Shown: positions 35,281 to 43,835 of the stretch, one piece after another
Position numbering within the stretch: position 1 is the stretch's first letter
Layout: every line of letters begins with the position of its first letter
Assembly: GCA_951812725.1 (NCBI GenBank)
Contig: OX638330.1
Span: forward strand, 2,790,001-2,854,000
Direction of reading: 5' to 3'
Length of the DNA: 64,000 nucleotides
From: an uncultured Caldilineaceae bacterium
GTDB taxonomy: Bacteria > Chloroflexota > Anaerolineae > Caldilineales > Caldilineaceae
Notes under the pieces: generated by a model
What the model was told of the DNA's origin: nothing
Databases searched by the model: none
The model's input: only the letters and a program-made list of their open reading frames with translations
Made by a program: the position numbers and the translations under genes

Positions 35281-36957
35281 CTACCCGGTTGGCACCCATG
35301 CGCGCGGCGCGATGCCTTCAACGTGTGTTTTGACGTCAACAACTGCCGGTCGGCCTGAGGCAAAGGCCTGGTCGAGAGCGCCGGCAAGCTCGCTCGGTTT
35401 GTGTACTGTAATGCCGAGCGCGCCGAAGGATTCGGCCATTCTGGCAAAATCGGCGTCTTCGAAGAGCCAGAGCTCATCGGAACCGGTGGTTCGTCCGCCG
35501 TAGGTCTGCTCGACGCCGCCCTGCTCCTGATTGAGAGAGTGGTTGTTGTTGACGACGGTGACGGTGTTGATGCCGCAGCGCACCGCGGTTTCCAATTCGC
35601 TCAGGTGATACCAGATGCCGCCGTCGCCTGTAAAACAAAGTACGGGGCGTTCGGGCGCCGCGCACTTCGCTCCCATTGCGGCGGGCAACCCCCAACCCAG
35701 GGAGCCGGAGCAGCGAATGAAGCTCTGGTCGGCATGTTTGAGGTCGATCATGGTGCCGGTCCAGATTCCGGCATGGCCGGTATCGGAGACAAGGATCGCA
35801 TCGGATGGGAGGTAGTCGGTCAGCTCGCGGCAGAGGCGCTCGGGGCGCATGGGCAGAATCTCGGCGTCAACGTGTTGCGAAACACTCGCTCGCCACGCTC
35901 GCACCAGTTCCTGGACACGACCGATCCATGAATTGCGGGGGGAGCCGGGCGCGGCACGGTCGATCATGTGCCGGAGGCTGCTCTTGACATCCCCTTGCAT
36001 GCCTACCTTGACCGGGTAGTTGCGTCCGATCTCCTCGGGGTTGATATCCAGTTGGATGACTGGCGTCCCTTGAGGGGGGATTTGATAGGCGTTTGTCACC
36101 TGGCCGCCGGTGTGGCTGCCGATGAAAAAGACGAGGTCGGCTTCGCACAGGGCCTGGTTGGCGCAGGCGCGGGAGTATGAGCCGGGCACGCCGACGGCCA
36201 GCTCGTGGTCGAAGGGGAACATGGTTTTGGCATTGAGCGATGTCGCTACCGGAATAGAGAGTTTTTCGGCCAGCTCTATCAGTTCGTTGCGGGCATCGGA
36301 AGCGGCGACGCCGCCGCCGGCGACAATGACCGGTCGTTCGGCGCCGGCGAGGAGCTGGAGCGCGGCATCGATCTTCGAGGGCTCTGCCGAAGGCCGAAAA
36401 GGCGGCAACTGGGCAAACATTTCCTCGGCATAGACTTCCAGGTCGGCTTCCTGATCGACGACTCCCTGACCGGCGATGCCCTCCAAGTCGAGGTGGGTCG
36501 GGCCGGGCGTGCCTGTAGTAGCGGCTCGAAAGGCTTGGCGCAGGTAGACTGGCAGGTGTTCGGGAGTGGGGACGTAGGCGCTGTATTTGGACACAGCCGA
36601 GAACGGGTTGACGTGATCGACCTCCTGGTAGGCGTGACGCTTCTGGTTGATGAGAAGCTCACGGCCTGTCAGAGCAACCACCGGCGAACAGGCCAGGTAA
36701 GCGTCCTGGAGCCCGGCGGCGAGGTTGACGGCGCCGACGGATTGGGCCATGCACAGGCCGGGGGCTCGCTTGATACGGGCGTAGGCGTCGGCCATGTATG
36801 CGGCAGCTTTTTCGCCGTGTGTCTGCACGCGCTTGATCCCCAGTTTTTCCATTTCCATGAGGGCCCTTGGGCCGATGTAGGGCATGAAGAAAACGTGTGT
36901 GATTCCATAACCATGAACTGTTTCGGCGATAAAGCGGCCGCCGGTCATGCTAGGCAT
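35281..36957 (-). CDS. Thiamine-pyrophosphate enzyme, acetolactate synthase-like large subunit
   Basis: A 558-residue TPP-dependent decarboxylase/ligase. The N-terminal PYR domain has the catalytic glutamate in THGEKAAAYMADAYAR (Glu49). The middle domain binds a nucleotide or FAD-like group, and the C-terminal PP domain has GDGGIWYHLSELETA and NNNHSLNQEQGG, the GDG(x)nNN metal/TPP motif. It resembles the IlvB group, but the biochemical substrate (pyruvate, oxalyl-CoA, sulfopyruvate, benzoylformate) cannot be assigned, and no small regulatory subunit is nearby. AGGAGA lies 7 bases before the ATG; a second in-frame ATG follows at 36948. Confidence 0.85.
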   Translation of the reverse strand: MPSMTGGRFIAETVHGYGITHVFFMPYIGPRALMEMEKLGIKRVQTHGEKAAAYMADAYARIKRAPGLCMAQSVGAVNLAAGLQDAYLACSPVVALTGRELLINQKRHAYQEVDHVNPFSAVSKYSAYVPTPEHLPVYLRQAFRAATTGTPGPTHLDLEGIAGQGVVDQEADLEVYAEEMFAQLPPFRPSAEPSKIDAALQLLAGAERPVIVAGGGVAASDARNELIELAEKLSIPVATSLNAKTMFPFDHELAVGVPGSYSRACANQALCEADLVFFIGSHTGGQVTNAYQIPPQGTPVIQLDINPEEIGRNYPVKVGMQGDVKSSLRHMIDRAAPGSPRNSWIGRVQELVRAWRASVSQHVDAEILPMRPERLCRELTDYLPSDAILVSDTGHAGIWTGTMIDLKHADQSFIRCSGSLGWGLPAAMGAKCAAPERPVLCFTGDGGIWYHLSELETAVRCGINTVTVVNNNHSLNQEQGGVEQTYGGRTTGSDELWLFEDADFARMAESFGALGITVHKPSELAGALDQAFASGRPAVVDVKTHVEGIAPRAWVPTG

Positions 36958-37079
36958 ATTAGATTCTCCTGGTGGTGTCGTTTTAGGCGCGGAGATTTAT
37001 TGGGTAGATTTGATCTATTCATAGCATCAGTTGGGCAACTTTGCAATCTGTGAGGATCGGCTGGCATGTGTGCGCTCGT

Positions 37080-37119
37080 ACGAGCGTTGACGAGAGATCA
37101 CGAGAGTTTACGAGTGTTT
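37080..37119. repeat. Array of four ACGAG-type decamers
   Basis: Four consecutive 10-base units: ACGAGCGTTG, ACGAGAGATC, ACGAGAGTTT and ACGAGTGTTT. They are the same decamer family as at 32431 and 32570, about 4.5 kb away. It is preceded by the palindrome CTCGTACGAG. Confidence 0.75.
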
Positions 37120-37531
37120 AGGGGTGATGGGCGGAAGGGAGACACCGTTGGGTAGAGGCGGTGCTGGGGAAGAGTGAACAAGGCGGCTAGCCAGGGCGGG
37201 GCGTTGCGGGGGCGCGGAACTGCGGTTTTTGGGTTCCGTTGAAATTTTGGGAAGGCTGTTCAGATGTCAACAAGAACTGAAAGCCTGCAGGCCTGTTAGG
37301 GATGTTTCTCGCTTGAATGTTGAAATAGACAAAACCATTTGATCCGCGAAGTCACGCGAAGGGTCGCGAAGAACACCTTTTTGTCCGCGGAGGACGCGGA
37401 GAACACCAGAGGCGTATCGAATTTTCTTTGCGCAGCTGCGCCGCCCTTCGACGATCAGGCGTAATTTGCACCCGGAAGTCGTTGTTCAGACTAACGTCAA
37501 CGAGCCCTAGTAGTCAGTTTTTTGTTCTTAG

Positions 37532-37800
37532 GTAACTACTAAGCCATCTACAGTGTCTGTCTTGACCAGCCCCTTATCTCTGCCGCCATTCAGGCAATCT
37601 GATTGCGTATTCGGTTTGCAGCAGCCACGTTGCTGGAGCGGCACTGCTGGAATGCGCACACAAGGTCGGTGAGGGATGGTTTTGTAGGGGGGCGTTGCGG
37701 GGGCGCAGCCCCTGCACAAGGGAGGGCCGAAGGCCCGACCGAACAACTGCAGTGGTTAGTGATTGGTGGTCAGTGGTCAGTGACTGCGGCGGTTGATTGG
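37532..37800. mobile_element. MITE-like element, copy 4 (right end missing)
   Basis: The left terminal repeat GTAACTACTAAGCC is at 37532-37545, and the left arm is closely similar to copy 2 at 6675. A complete structured core follows, but after it the sequence switches to the AACTGCAG / GGTCAGT module and no right terminal repeat is found before the next gene. Confidence 0.65.
37664..37740. repeat. Structured GC-rich core of the MITE family (copy 4)
   Basis: GGTCGG (37664-37669) can pair with CCGACC (37735-37740). The inner hairpins are GGGGC-GCA-GCCCC and GGGCC-GAA-GGCCC. Confidence 0.6.
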
Positions 37801-38128
37801 AACAGGAACTGACCCTGGCATGGTTGCAGAAAGAGGTGTATGAGAGTTCACTTCCGTTTTGGGATGCACCCAGTGGCAGAGTGCAATTGAGTCCGCAGTG
37901 AATACGTGCTATGATCTGCGGTGATGTCCATTTCCCTCCAGGATAGTCGAGTGATGGTTGCACTTGCGGGTGCGATAGAATCGGTTGCGAGCGGAAGATT
38001 TTCGAGGCGGTGGTCGCGCTTGAAAAGCGTCTTCAACTCGGTCAACGATTCACGTGATTTTAAGCATTGACGTTCCAACCTCTATCAGTTGCAAGGCGTC
38101 AGTAAGCGAAGATTGAAAGGAAGGCGTA

Positions 38129-39190
38129 GTGTCGAAAATTCTGAAAGTTGGGGTCGTGGGAGTCGGCGGCATCGCCAAGGCACACATGCCGGGCTGGGCC
38201 GCTTCAGATCAGGCAGAGGTCGTGGCGGGCAGCGACATCTCGGCGGAAGCTTTGAAAACGTGGGGGACGCTCCACGGCGTAAAGAAACTGGAAAGCGACC
38301 CGGCAGCATTGTTCAGCGACCCGGATATCGACATTATCGATGTCTGCACGCCGAACCGGTACCATGCTCCAATAGCGATAGCGGCCTTGGAGGCGGGCAA
38401 GCACGTACTATGCGAAAAGCCTCTTGCGCCGACGCCTGGGGAAATTCGCCAGATGATAGCGGCTCGCGATCGGTCGGGCAAGCTGCTGATGACGGCTCAG
38501 CACTTTCGCTTCAGGGGGGATTCGCAGGCGCTGAAGGCTGAAATTTCTACGGGCGTGCTGGGTGAAGTTTATCATGCACGCAGTTGGATGCTACGGCGGG
38601 GTTGGCTGCCTGTGCGGCCCGGATTCATCTACAAGAAGCATAGCGGAGGGGGTCCAACGATTGACGTCGGGGTCCACATACTGGACCTGACCTTGTGGCT
38701 GATGGACAACCCGCAGCCGGTGGCGGTGTCAGGGGTGGCGAAGGCTCCTCTGGCGCTGAGGGAAGGCGCGTTCAGCCAGTGGAGGCTGGACATGGTGCCT
38801 CAGGACATGGACGTGGAGGATTTTGCGGCCGCATTTGTGCGCTTCGAGAATGGCGCGACGTTGGTGCTAGAGACAAGCTGGCTGTTGCATCACGACACGC
38901 CGGGAGAGGACACACAGATTTGGCTCTACGGTACTGAAGGCGGGTGTCACTGGCCGACCACGAAGATTCTCGAAACGAATTACGAGACTAAACAGTTTTA
39001 CAACCGATTCCTGCAGTTGACGCAGGACAAGATGGAACCGCATGCGCTGGAATGCGTTGCCTTCGCCAAGGCAGTTGCCGAAGGTGCGCCGTCGCCGGTG
39101 GCGGCGGAAGAGTCACTGCAGGTACAGGCGATATTGGACGGCATCTACCGCAGCCAGGAAGAGGGTCGAGAGGTGCGGATAGAGGCCTGA
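38129..39190 (+). CDS. Gfo/Idh/MocA family oxidoreductase
   Basis: An NAD(P)-dependent sugar or cyclitol dehydrogenase of 353 residues. The Rossmann domain starts at VGVVGVGGIAKAHMPGW. The active-site lysine lies in the family motif CEKPLAPT, and the substrate-domain histidine region is GGGPTIDVGVHILDLTLWL. The substrate cannot be read. The start is a GTG at 38129 with AAGGAAGG 5 bases upstream. It is a single gene; the truncated MITE and other repeats occupy the upstream gap. Confidence 0.88.
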   Translation: MSKILKVGVVGVGGIAKAHMPGWAASDQAEVVAGSDISAEALKTWGTLHGVKKLESDPAALFSDPDIDIIDVCTPNRYHAPIAIAALEAGKHVLCEKPLAPTPGEIRQMIAARDRSGKLLMTAQHFRFRGDSQALKAEISTGVLGEVYHARSWMLRRGWLPVRPGFIYKKHSGGGPTIDVGVHILDLTLWLMDNPQPVAVSGVAKAPLALREGAFSQWRLDMVPQDMDVEDFAAAFVRFENGATLVLETSWLLHHDTPGEDTQIWLYGTEGGCHWPTTKILETNYETKQFYNRFLQLTQDKMEPHALECVAFAKAVAEGAPSPVAAEESLQVQAILDGIYRSQEEGREVRIEA

Positions 39191-39407
39191 GCGCGGCCGC
39201 ACCATCCGGCGCAGGGCATTGCATGGTCGGATAAGTCGGGTTTGATTCAGATTGCATTGGGTTTTGTGAGCAAAGGTCGCGTCTTCAACGGTATGGTACC
39301 GGTGGAGACGCGAAACTTTAGTACGGGGTTTGCGTAAGGTGTAGTGAGAAGGTATCGCTTTGCAAATATGGCGAATCCACCGCTACCTAGCGCTTAAGGA
39401 GTCAGCT

Positions 39408-40325
39408 ATGAATGAAAATACGCCAACGCAGCCTGAGCAGACGACCGAACCTGAAATTCAGGACGGCTCAGTCTCTGCGGCCCAGCCCTCCCTGGAGGAG
39501 ATCGCCATTCCCGTAGAGACGGTTGAGAGCGAACAGGCTGCTGGTGGTGAGGAAAAGAAGGTAACTTATCTCTTCCGTCACCCTGAAGATAAGATGATCG
39601 GCGGAATCTGCGGCGGTTTGGGCGACTATTTCGGGATCGACCCGATTCTGGTGCGGATCATGTGGGTGGTACTGACGCTTGGAACCGCCGGCGCGGGCCT
39701 GTTTGCCTACGCTGCGCTGTGGCTGCTGCTCCCTGTAGGTACGGCCAAAGCCGGTCAGCATGCTCCGGCGGCGCTGGAGCTGAATGAGCGAAACGTAGAA
39801 CGGGCCGGGCTGCTGCTGGTCATCTGCGGCGCGGTATGGCTGCTTGCGAATCTTGGCATTCTGCCGGCATTGTGGAGCGTGTTCTGGCGGTTGATGGGGC
39901 TGCTATTCTGGCCGGTGTTGTTGATAGGCGCGGGTTTCCTGATGCTTAAGAATCAGAAGGCATGGCGCAGTCGAATTGCAGGTGCGCGCGACAAGATGCG
40001 GAGCGGGAAAACGCGGGCGACGTCCAGCATGAGCCGCGAATCTGTCAAGGCAAGTCTGCGCCGAGCCAAGTCCAACATCCCGCTAAAGCGCAGCCGGGAA
40101 GATCGTTTGATGTTCGGCGTGTGCGGGGGCATTGGCAAGGCGATTGGCCTGGACGCCAACCTGGTACGGCTGATTTGGGTTGCTTTCGCCATTGGGAGTG
40201 TAGGGACTGGGGTATTGGTATACGTGCTGATCGGCTGGCTCCTGCCTCAAGACGAACAGGTGCTGGAGCCGATCTCGGTACAGGAGGCACAGGACGTGAC
40301 GGTGATAGACGGCACGGTGGGCTGA
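39408..40325 (+). CDS. Membrane protein with two PspC domains
   Basis: A 305-residue membrane protein. After an acidic N-terminal tail (about 45 residues) comes a PspC domain (MIGGICGGLGDYFGIDPILV plus a transmembrane helix). Two further helices follow (about 145-190), then a basic linker and a second PspC domain (MFGVCGGIGKAIGLDANLVR) with its own helix. PspC domains are named for phage-shock protein C, which senses envelope stress; the function in this group is not proven. The ATG at 39408 has AAGGAG 7 bases upstream, which decides against the longer frame from 39360. It is followed on the same strand by a small YtxH-like gene. Confidence 0.85.
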   Translation: MNENTPTQPEQTTEPEIQDGSVSAAQPSLEEIAIPVETVESEQAAGGEEKKVTYLFRHPEDKMIGGICGGLGDYFGIDPILVRIMWVVLTLGTAGAGLFAYAALWLLLPVGTAKAGQHAPAALELNERNVERAGLLLVICGAVWLLANLGILPALWSVFWRLMGLLFWPVLLIGAGFLMLKNQKAWRSRIAGARDKMRSGKTRATSSMSRESVKASLRRAKSNIPLKRSREDRLMFGVCGGIGKAIGLDANLVRLIWVAFAIGSVGTGVLVYVLIGWLLPQDEQVLEPISVQEAQDVTVIDGTVG

Positions 40326-40413
40326 AGCAGGCGTTGGCCGTTCACCACTTTATTTGAAGGCCTGGTTTCGCCCGGGCGATGGACGGTCTTGAACGAATCG
40401 GGGAGGCATTCAG

Positions 40414-40644
40414 TTGGGGAAATCTGAGAATCTCTTTATCGGCCTGATTTTGGGCGCAGCGATAGGCGCGGCAGTTGCGTACATCTTCGGGCCGTCGCGG
40501 GCTACCACGTTTGACGCGAGATATCAGTCGCGCTGGGACCGGGCAGTGGCCGAGGGGAAAGAGGCTGAATCGGAGCGTAAGGCGGCTTTGGAGAAGGAGT
40601 TGGAAGAGGCGAAACGGCGAAATACGCCGGGACGGGGCGCCTGA
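40414..40644 (+). CDS. Small YtxH-like membrane protein
   Basis: A 76-residue protein with one N-terminal transmembrane helix rich in Gly/Ala (LFIGLILGAAIGAAVAYIF) and a charged helical tail, as in YtxH/general-stress small proteins. The start is TTG at 40414 with GGGAGG 7 bases upstream. It lies 88 bases after the PspC protein and may share its transcript and its role at the envelope. The IS3 element begins 30 bases past its stop. Confidence 0.65.
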   Translation: MGKSENLFIGLILGAAIGAAVAYIFGPSRATTFDARYQSRWDRAVAEGKEAESERKAALEKELEEAKRRNTPGRGA

Positions 40645-40748
40645 TTCAGGTGAGAGAGGCCGGTATTTCTGAAATGGGCCCCAAAAACTGGACCACAAGC
40701 TAAGGTGTATAATGGAGCAATTCACCGAGCCTGTGGAGGGGCAGAACG

Positions 40749-41042
40749 ATGGTCAAGAAACGGCGGCGACACGCGGCGGCCTTCAAGTTTCGGGTTGCGC
40801 TGGAAGCGCTCGAAGGCAGTAAGACGATTAGCCAGTTATCGAGTGAGCACGAGATTCATGCCAATCAGATAAGGGCCTGGAAACGGCAACTGCTGGAAGA
40901 CGGGCCCAGCGTCTTCGCTACGAACGGCGAGCGCAAGCAACGGGAGCAGGAGGCGCAGGAAGCAGAACTCTATGAACAGATCGGGCGGCTCAAGATGGAA
41001 CTTGAGTGGTTGAAAAAAAAAGTTGCCCGCTTCGGTCCGTGA
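40749..41042 (+). CDS. IS3-family transposase OrfA (helix-turn-helix)
   Basis: A 97-residue basic DNA-binding protein that should bind the IS ends. It starts MVKKRRRHAAAFKFRVALEA, contains the helix-turn-helix region TISQLSSEHEIHANQIRAWK and ends in a leucine-rich coiled part (LYEQIGRLKMELEWLKKK) typical of OrfA of the IS3 group. GGAGGGG precedes the ATG. It overlaps orfB across a run of nine A (41013-41021). Confidence 0.88.
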   Translation: MVKKRRRHAAAFKFRVALEALEGSKTISQLSSEHEIHANQIRAWKRQLLEDGPSVFATNGERKQREQEAQEAELYEQIGRLKMELEWLKKKVARFGP

Positions 41043-41859
41043 GAGACGGTGTATGGTCGATGTAGCAGACCCGACTCTGAGTGTACGGCGCCAGGGCAAA
41101 TTGCTCGGGCTCAGCCGTTCCTCCATCTACTATCAGGCGGTTCCCGAGTCAGCGCTGAACCTGCATCTGATGCGCCTGATTGACGAGCAGTACTTGCGCA
41201 CGCCCTTCTATGGCTGGCGCAAGATGGTTGCTTATCTGCGCCGACTGGGCTATGCGATCAATGGCAAACGGGTCAGACGGTTGATGTGTCTGATGGGCAT
41301 TCAGGCGATCTACCCCAGGAGAAGCAGTAGTTCTCCGGGCCAGGGGCATAAACGCTATCCCTATCTCTTGCGCAATCTGCCGATTACGCATGTCAACCAG
41401 GTCTGGAGCGCTGACATCACCTATGTGCCGATGCTGCGCGGCTTCATGTACCTGGCCGCTGTCATCGACTGGCACAGCCGCTATGTACTCGCCTGGCAGC
41501 TTTCCAACACCCTGGACGGCATCTTCTGTCTTGATGCTCTGCGCCAGGCGCTCAGCAAAGGTCGGCCCAAAATCTTCAATACCGACCAGGGCGCACAGTT
41601 CACGGCCGATGCCTTCACATCCTGCCTGCTCGCAGCCAACATTCAGGTCAGCATGGATGGCCGCGGCCGCGCCCTCGACAACGTCTTCTGCGAACGTCTA
41701 TGGCGCAGCGTCAAATATGAGAACATCTATCTCAACCAGTATGACACGGTGCGTGAGCTGCAAACCGGCTTATGCGTATATTTCGACTTCTACAACCATG
41801 AGAGACCACATCAAAGTCTCAACTATCGCACGCCGGCGGAAGAGCACTTCGTGCTCTGA
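41023..41859 (+). CDS. IS3-family transposase OrfB (DDE integrase)
   Basis: The catalytic half of the transposase, 278 residues from the TTG at 41023 or about 268 from the ATG at 41053. It has the HTH_21-like N-terminus (LSVRRQGKLLGLSRSSIYYQ) and the rve core with the DDE residues in VWSADITYVPM, FNTDQGAQFTAD and the CERLWRSVKYENIY region. The C-terminus is HERPHQSLNYRTPAE. All motifs are intact, so the element could be active if the two frames are joined. The frame is +1 (equivalent to -2) relative to OrfA. Confidence 0.9.
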   Translation: MPASVRERRCMVDVADPTLSVRRQGKLLGLSRSSIYYQAVPESALNLHLMRLIDEQYLRTPFYGWRKMVAYLRRLGYAINGKRVRRLMCLMGIQAIYPRRSSSSPGQGHKRYPYLLRNLPITHVNQVWSADITYVPMLRGFMYLAAVIDWHSRYVLAWQLSNTLDGIFCLDALRQALSKGRPKIFNTDQGAQFTADAFTSCLLAANIQVSMDGRGRALDNVFCERLWRSVKYENIYLNQYDTVRELQTGLCVYFDFYNHERPHQSLNYRTPAEEHFVL

Positions 41860-41996
41860 TGGCGGCAGACCGCATCCGTCCGGATGCACCTTATTTTTCC
41901 CGTTTCGTGGTCCAAGGATTGGGGCTCACCATATTCCTCGGAGCAGCGGCGGTTCCATTGGTAGTTTTATTTCGTCCCCTTTGACTCTGGCTCTGC

Positions 41997-42833
41997 TTAT
42001 TTCTGACAGGTGGTACAGAAGTGGGTACTGCGTTGGCCGAGAACAATACGGCTGATGGGCGTATTACAACGGAAGCAGGGCTCGCCGCCGCGGCGGAAGA
42101 CCTGGAACTGCTCCTGAAAACCACCTTTGCCGCCGGTCGGAGGCGCATAGTTCTGCAGAGAACTGCCCTGGGCCTCGATTCCCGCCTGTAGTACTTCCCG
42201 CAAAGCACGGTGAAGACGCGTAATTTCATTGATTGTGAGGCCGCCGCCTGGCCGCCTTGGATCGATGTCGGCGTGAAACAGGGATTCGTCGGCGTAGATG
42301 TTGCCCACTCCCGCCACCACAGTCTGATTGAGCAGCAGGGCCTTGATGTTTGCTTTACGCCCCTCCAGAGCTTGCATCAGGATACGGGGCACAAACGCTT
42401 CGCTCAACGGCTCGGGACCGAGCTTTCCCACAACTTCAGACACATCCTCGACCAACCAGATGCGCCCGAACTTACGGGTGTCTCGGTAATGCAGCTCTTC
42501 GCCGGTGTCCAGTACAAAGAGGACGTGGGTATGTTTGTCTACAGGAATGGCGGCTGGCACTGAATCTGGGTCTGAGGGGCCATGAATCCTCAGTTCGCCG
42601 GTCATGCGCAGGTGCACAATCAGGGTTTCGCCGGTATGCAGACCGAAGAGCATGTATTTTCCACGCCGTTCAAATGAAACAAAACGCCGTCCCCGGATCA
42701 GGTCTGGGAACAGCGCAGAATCAGGAGAAGCGATTGTGCGGGGCCAGTATACGTCCGCCGATTGGATTGTTTTTCCGGTCAGAAGAGGTTCAAGCGCCCG
42801 AACGTAGGTCTCAACCTCCGGAAGTTCAGGCAC
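41997..42833 (-). CDS. mutM: Formamidopyrimidine-DNA glycosylase (Fpg/MutM)
   Basis: A base-excision repair enzyme that removes 8-oxoguanine and formamidopyrimidines and cuts the strand by beta/delta elimination. Seen here: the catalytic N-terminus MPELPEVETYVRAL (Pro2, Glu3), the conserved Lys region FERRGKYMLF, the helix-two-turn-helix NQTVVAGVGNIYADESLF and the C-terminal zinc finger FRCNTPISRIVLGQRSTHFC with CxxC. At 278 residues it is full length. Its ATG overlaps the end of the anti-sigma gene by 8 bases, so it is translationally coupled to the sigma/anti-sigma pair upstream. Confidence 0.95.
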   Translation of the reverse strand: MPELPEVETYVRALEPLLTGKTIQSADVYWPRTIASPDSALFPDLIRGRRFVSFERRGKYMLFGLHTGETLIVHLRMTGELRIHGPSDPDSVPAAIPVDKHTHVLFVLDTGEELHYRDTRKFGRIWLVEDVSEVVGKLGPEPLSEAFVPRILMQALEGRKANIKALLLNQTVVAGVGNIYADESLFHADIDPRRPGGGLTINEITRLHRALREVLQAGIEAQGSSLQNYAPPTGGKGGFQEQFQVFRRGGEPCFRCNTPISRIVLGQRSTHFCTTCQK

Positions 42834-43701
42834 GGCTGCCCCGGGACCTGACCCGGCTGAACAGCCAGAGGGCTATGACCGCCAGGACAAGCAGGATACG
42901 GGCGTACCTGAAGACAGTGAGCAGGACCTGATTGGAGTCGTCTACATTTTCGCTGCCGGACTGCTGGGTGTCCGCGGAAGCGGCTGGGGCGGCGGCGGCC
43001 GCAGATTCAGGTTGCACTTCGGCTGCTGCAACTGGCTGCTTGGCGGAATCCCCGGTTTGCTGGTCCTGGTCTCCGACACTCATCACGCCGAATTCGGCCT
43101 CGTCGTCTTCCTGGCCGGCATTGCCTTCGGAGTCCGCTACCTGACTGTCACCAGAGGAAGGTTCGTCGGCGACTGCGCCGTCGGACTGTGACAGATCTCC
43201 GCCGACGGCAGTAACCCGTGCTTGGGGAGCCGAGGGAGCCTGCGAGAGTTGTTCGCCGGCCCCGTCAGGAGTTCCGACCTGGTTCTGTTGCAACTGAACT
43301 TCGGCGACGTAGAAGAGGACGAGCAGAACAGCCGCAAGCGCGGCCGCGTTGCGGAGTGCCAAGTCGCCGCCGTTCAGAAATCTCAAGAAGCGCTGCCATG
43401 GTGAATCCGCCGGTTCCTGGGGTGGCGGCGTTTGCGCGGCGGGGGTGGGAGCCCGACTGCGCCGCTCGAGCAGTACATCTGCAACCTGGTCTTCAGTCAA
43501 TACAAAGGAGCGGGGCAGCGGCACGGCGGGCAAATCCTGCAGCAGCTCAACCGTCTGGCGCATTGTATTCACTTCCCAGGCGACCTGTTCATTGGTCGCC
43601 ATGGCAGCCTCGACGCGCAGTCGTTCTTCGGCAGTCACGTCGCCGTCGATATATGCCGCAACCAACTCTTCATCGACCGAATGCAGATTTTGTGGATTCA
43701 T
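42826..43701 (-). CDS. Putative anti-sigma factor, membrane-anchored
   Basis: A 291-residue protein downstream of an ECF sigma factor. The N-terminus (LVAAYIDGDVTAEERLRVEA to VAWEVNTMRQ) is an anti-sigma-type helical domain without the usual zinc-binding HisxxxCysxxCys, so it would be a zinc-less member. A Pro-rich stretch and a transmembrane helix (ALAAVLLVLFYVAEVQL, about 125-141) lead into a low-complexity acidic Ser/Gln/Ala region of about 120 residues, and a second hydrophobic helix lies near the C-terminus (ILLVLAVIALWLF). It should hold the sigma factor at the membrane until a signal arrives. Its 3' end overlaps the Fpg start. Confidence 0.72.
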   Translation of the reverse strand: MNPQNLHSVDEELVAAYIDGDVTAEERLRVEAAMATNEQVAWEVNTMRQTVELLQDLPAVPLPRSFVLTEDQVADVLLERRSRAPTPAAQTPPPQEPADSPWQRFLRFLNGGDLALRNAAALAAVLLVLFYVAEVQLQQNQVGTPDGAGEQLSQAPSAPQARVTAVGGDLSQSDGAVADEPSSGDSQVADSEGNAGQEDDEAEFGVMSVGDQDQQTGDSAKQPVAAAEVQPESAAAAAPAASADTQQSGSENVDDSNQVLLTVFRYARILLVLAVIALWLFSRVRSRGSRA

Positions 43702-43835
43702 AGTCGTTTGCTCTGGAATGCCGATGCGCTGGCTTTACTTACCCTGTAACCTTCAATGGCCCGGCCAACATCAGCCTCGACGTTGGTGTACTGTCTCAAC
43801 GGTACAGACAGAGTGTGGGGGAAATGGTTCTTCCC

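Larger units (their letters stand above)
36958..38128. other. Repeat-rich gap upstream of the TPP enzyme
   Basis: About 1.2 kb without a gene. It holds a decamer array (37080-37119), a fragment of the MITE tandem unit (about 37136-37225), a 'cgaag' relic (37345-37400) and a truncated MITE (37532-37800). The region 37800-38128 shows nothing I can name apart from the leader of the oxidoreductase gene. Confidence 0.5.
40675..41928 (+). mobile_element. IS3-family insertion sequence (complete)
   Basis: A 1254-bp element with 22-base ends, TGGGCCCCAAAAACTGGACC... on the left and its inverted counterpart at 41907-41928 on the right, matching at 17 of 22 positions. It carries the two usual reading frames, orfA and orfB. 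I see no clear direct repeat at the ends (flanks AAA and CCA). It separates the PspC/YtxH pair from the Fpg operon. Confidence 0.85.

Noticed and set aside
32407..37119. CRISPR array
   Set aside because: The repeats are 10 bp with no spacers, and the larger units are direct tandem copies. No cas gene is present.
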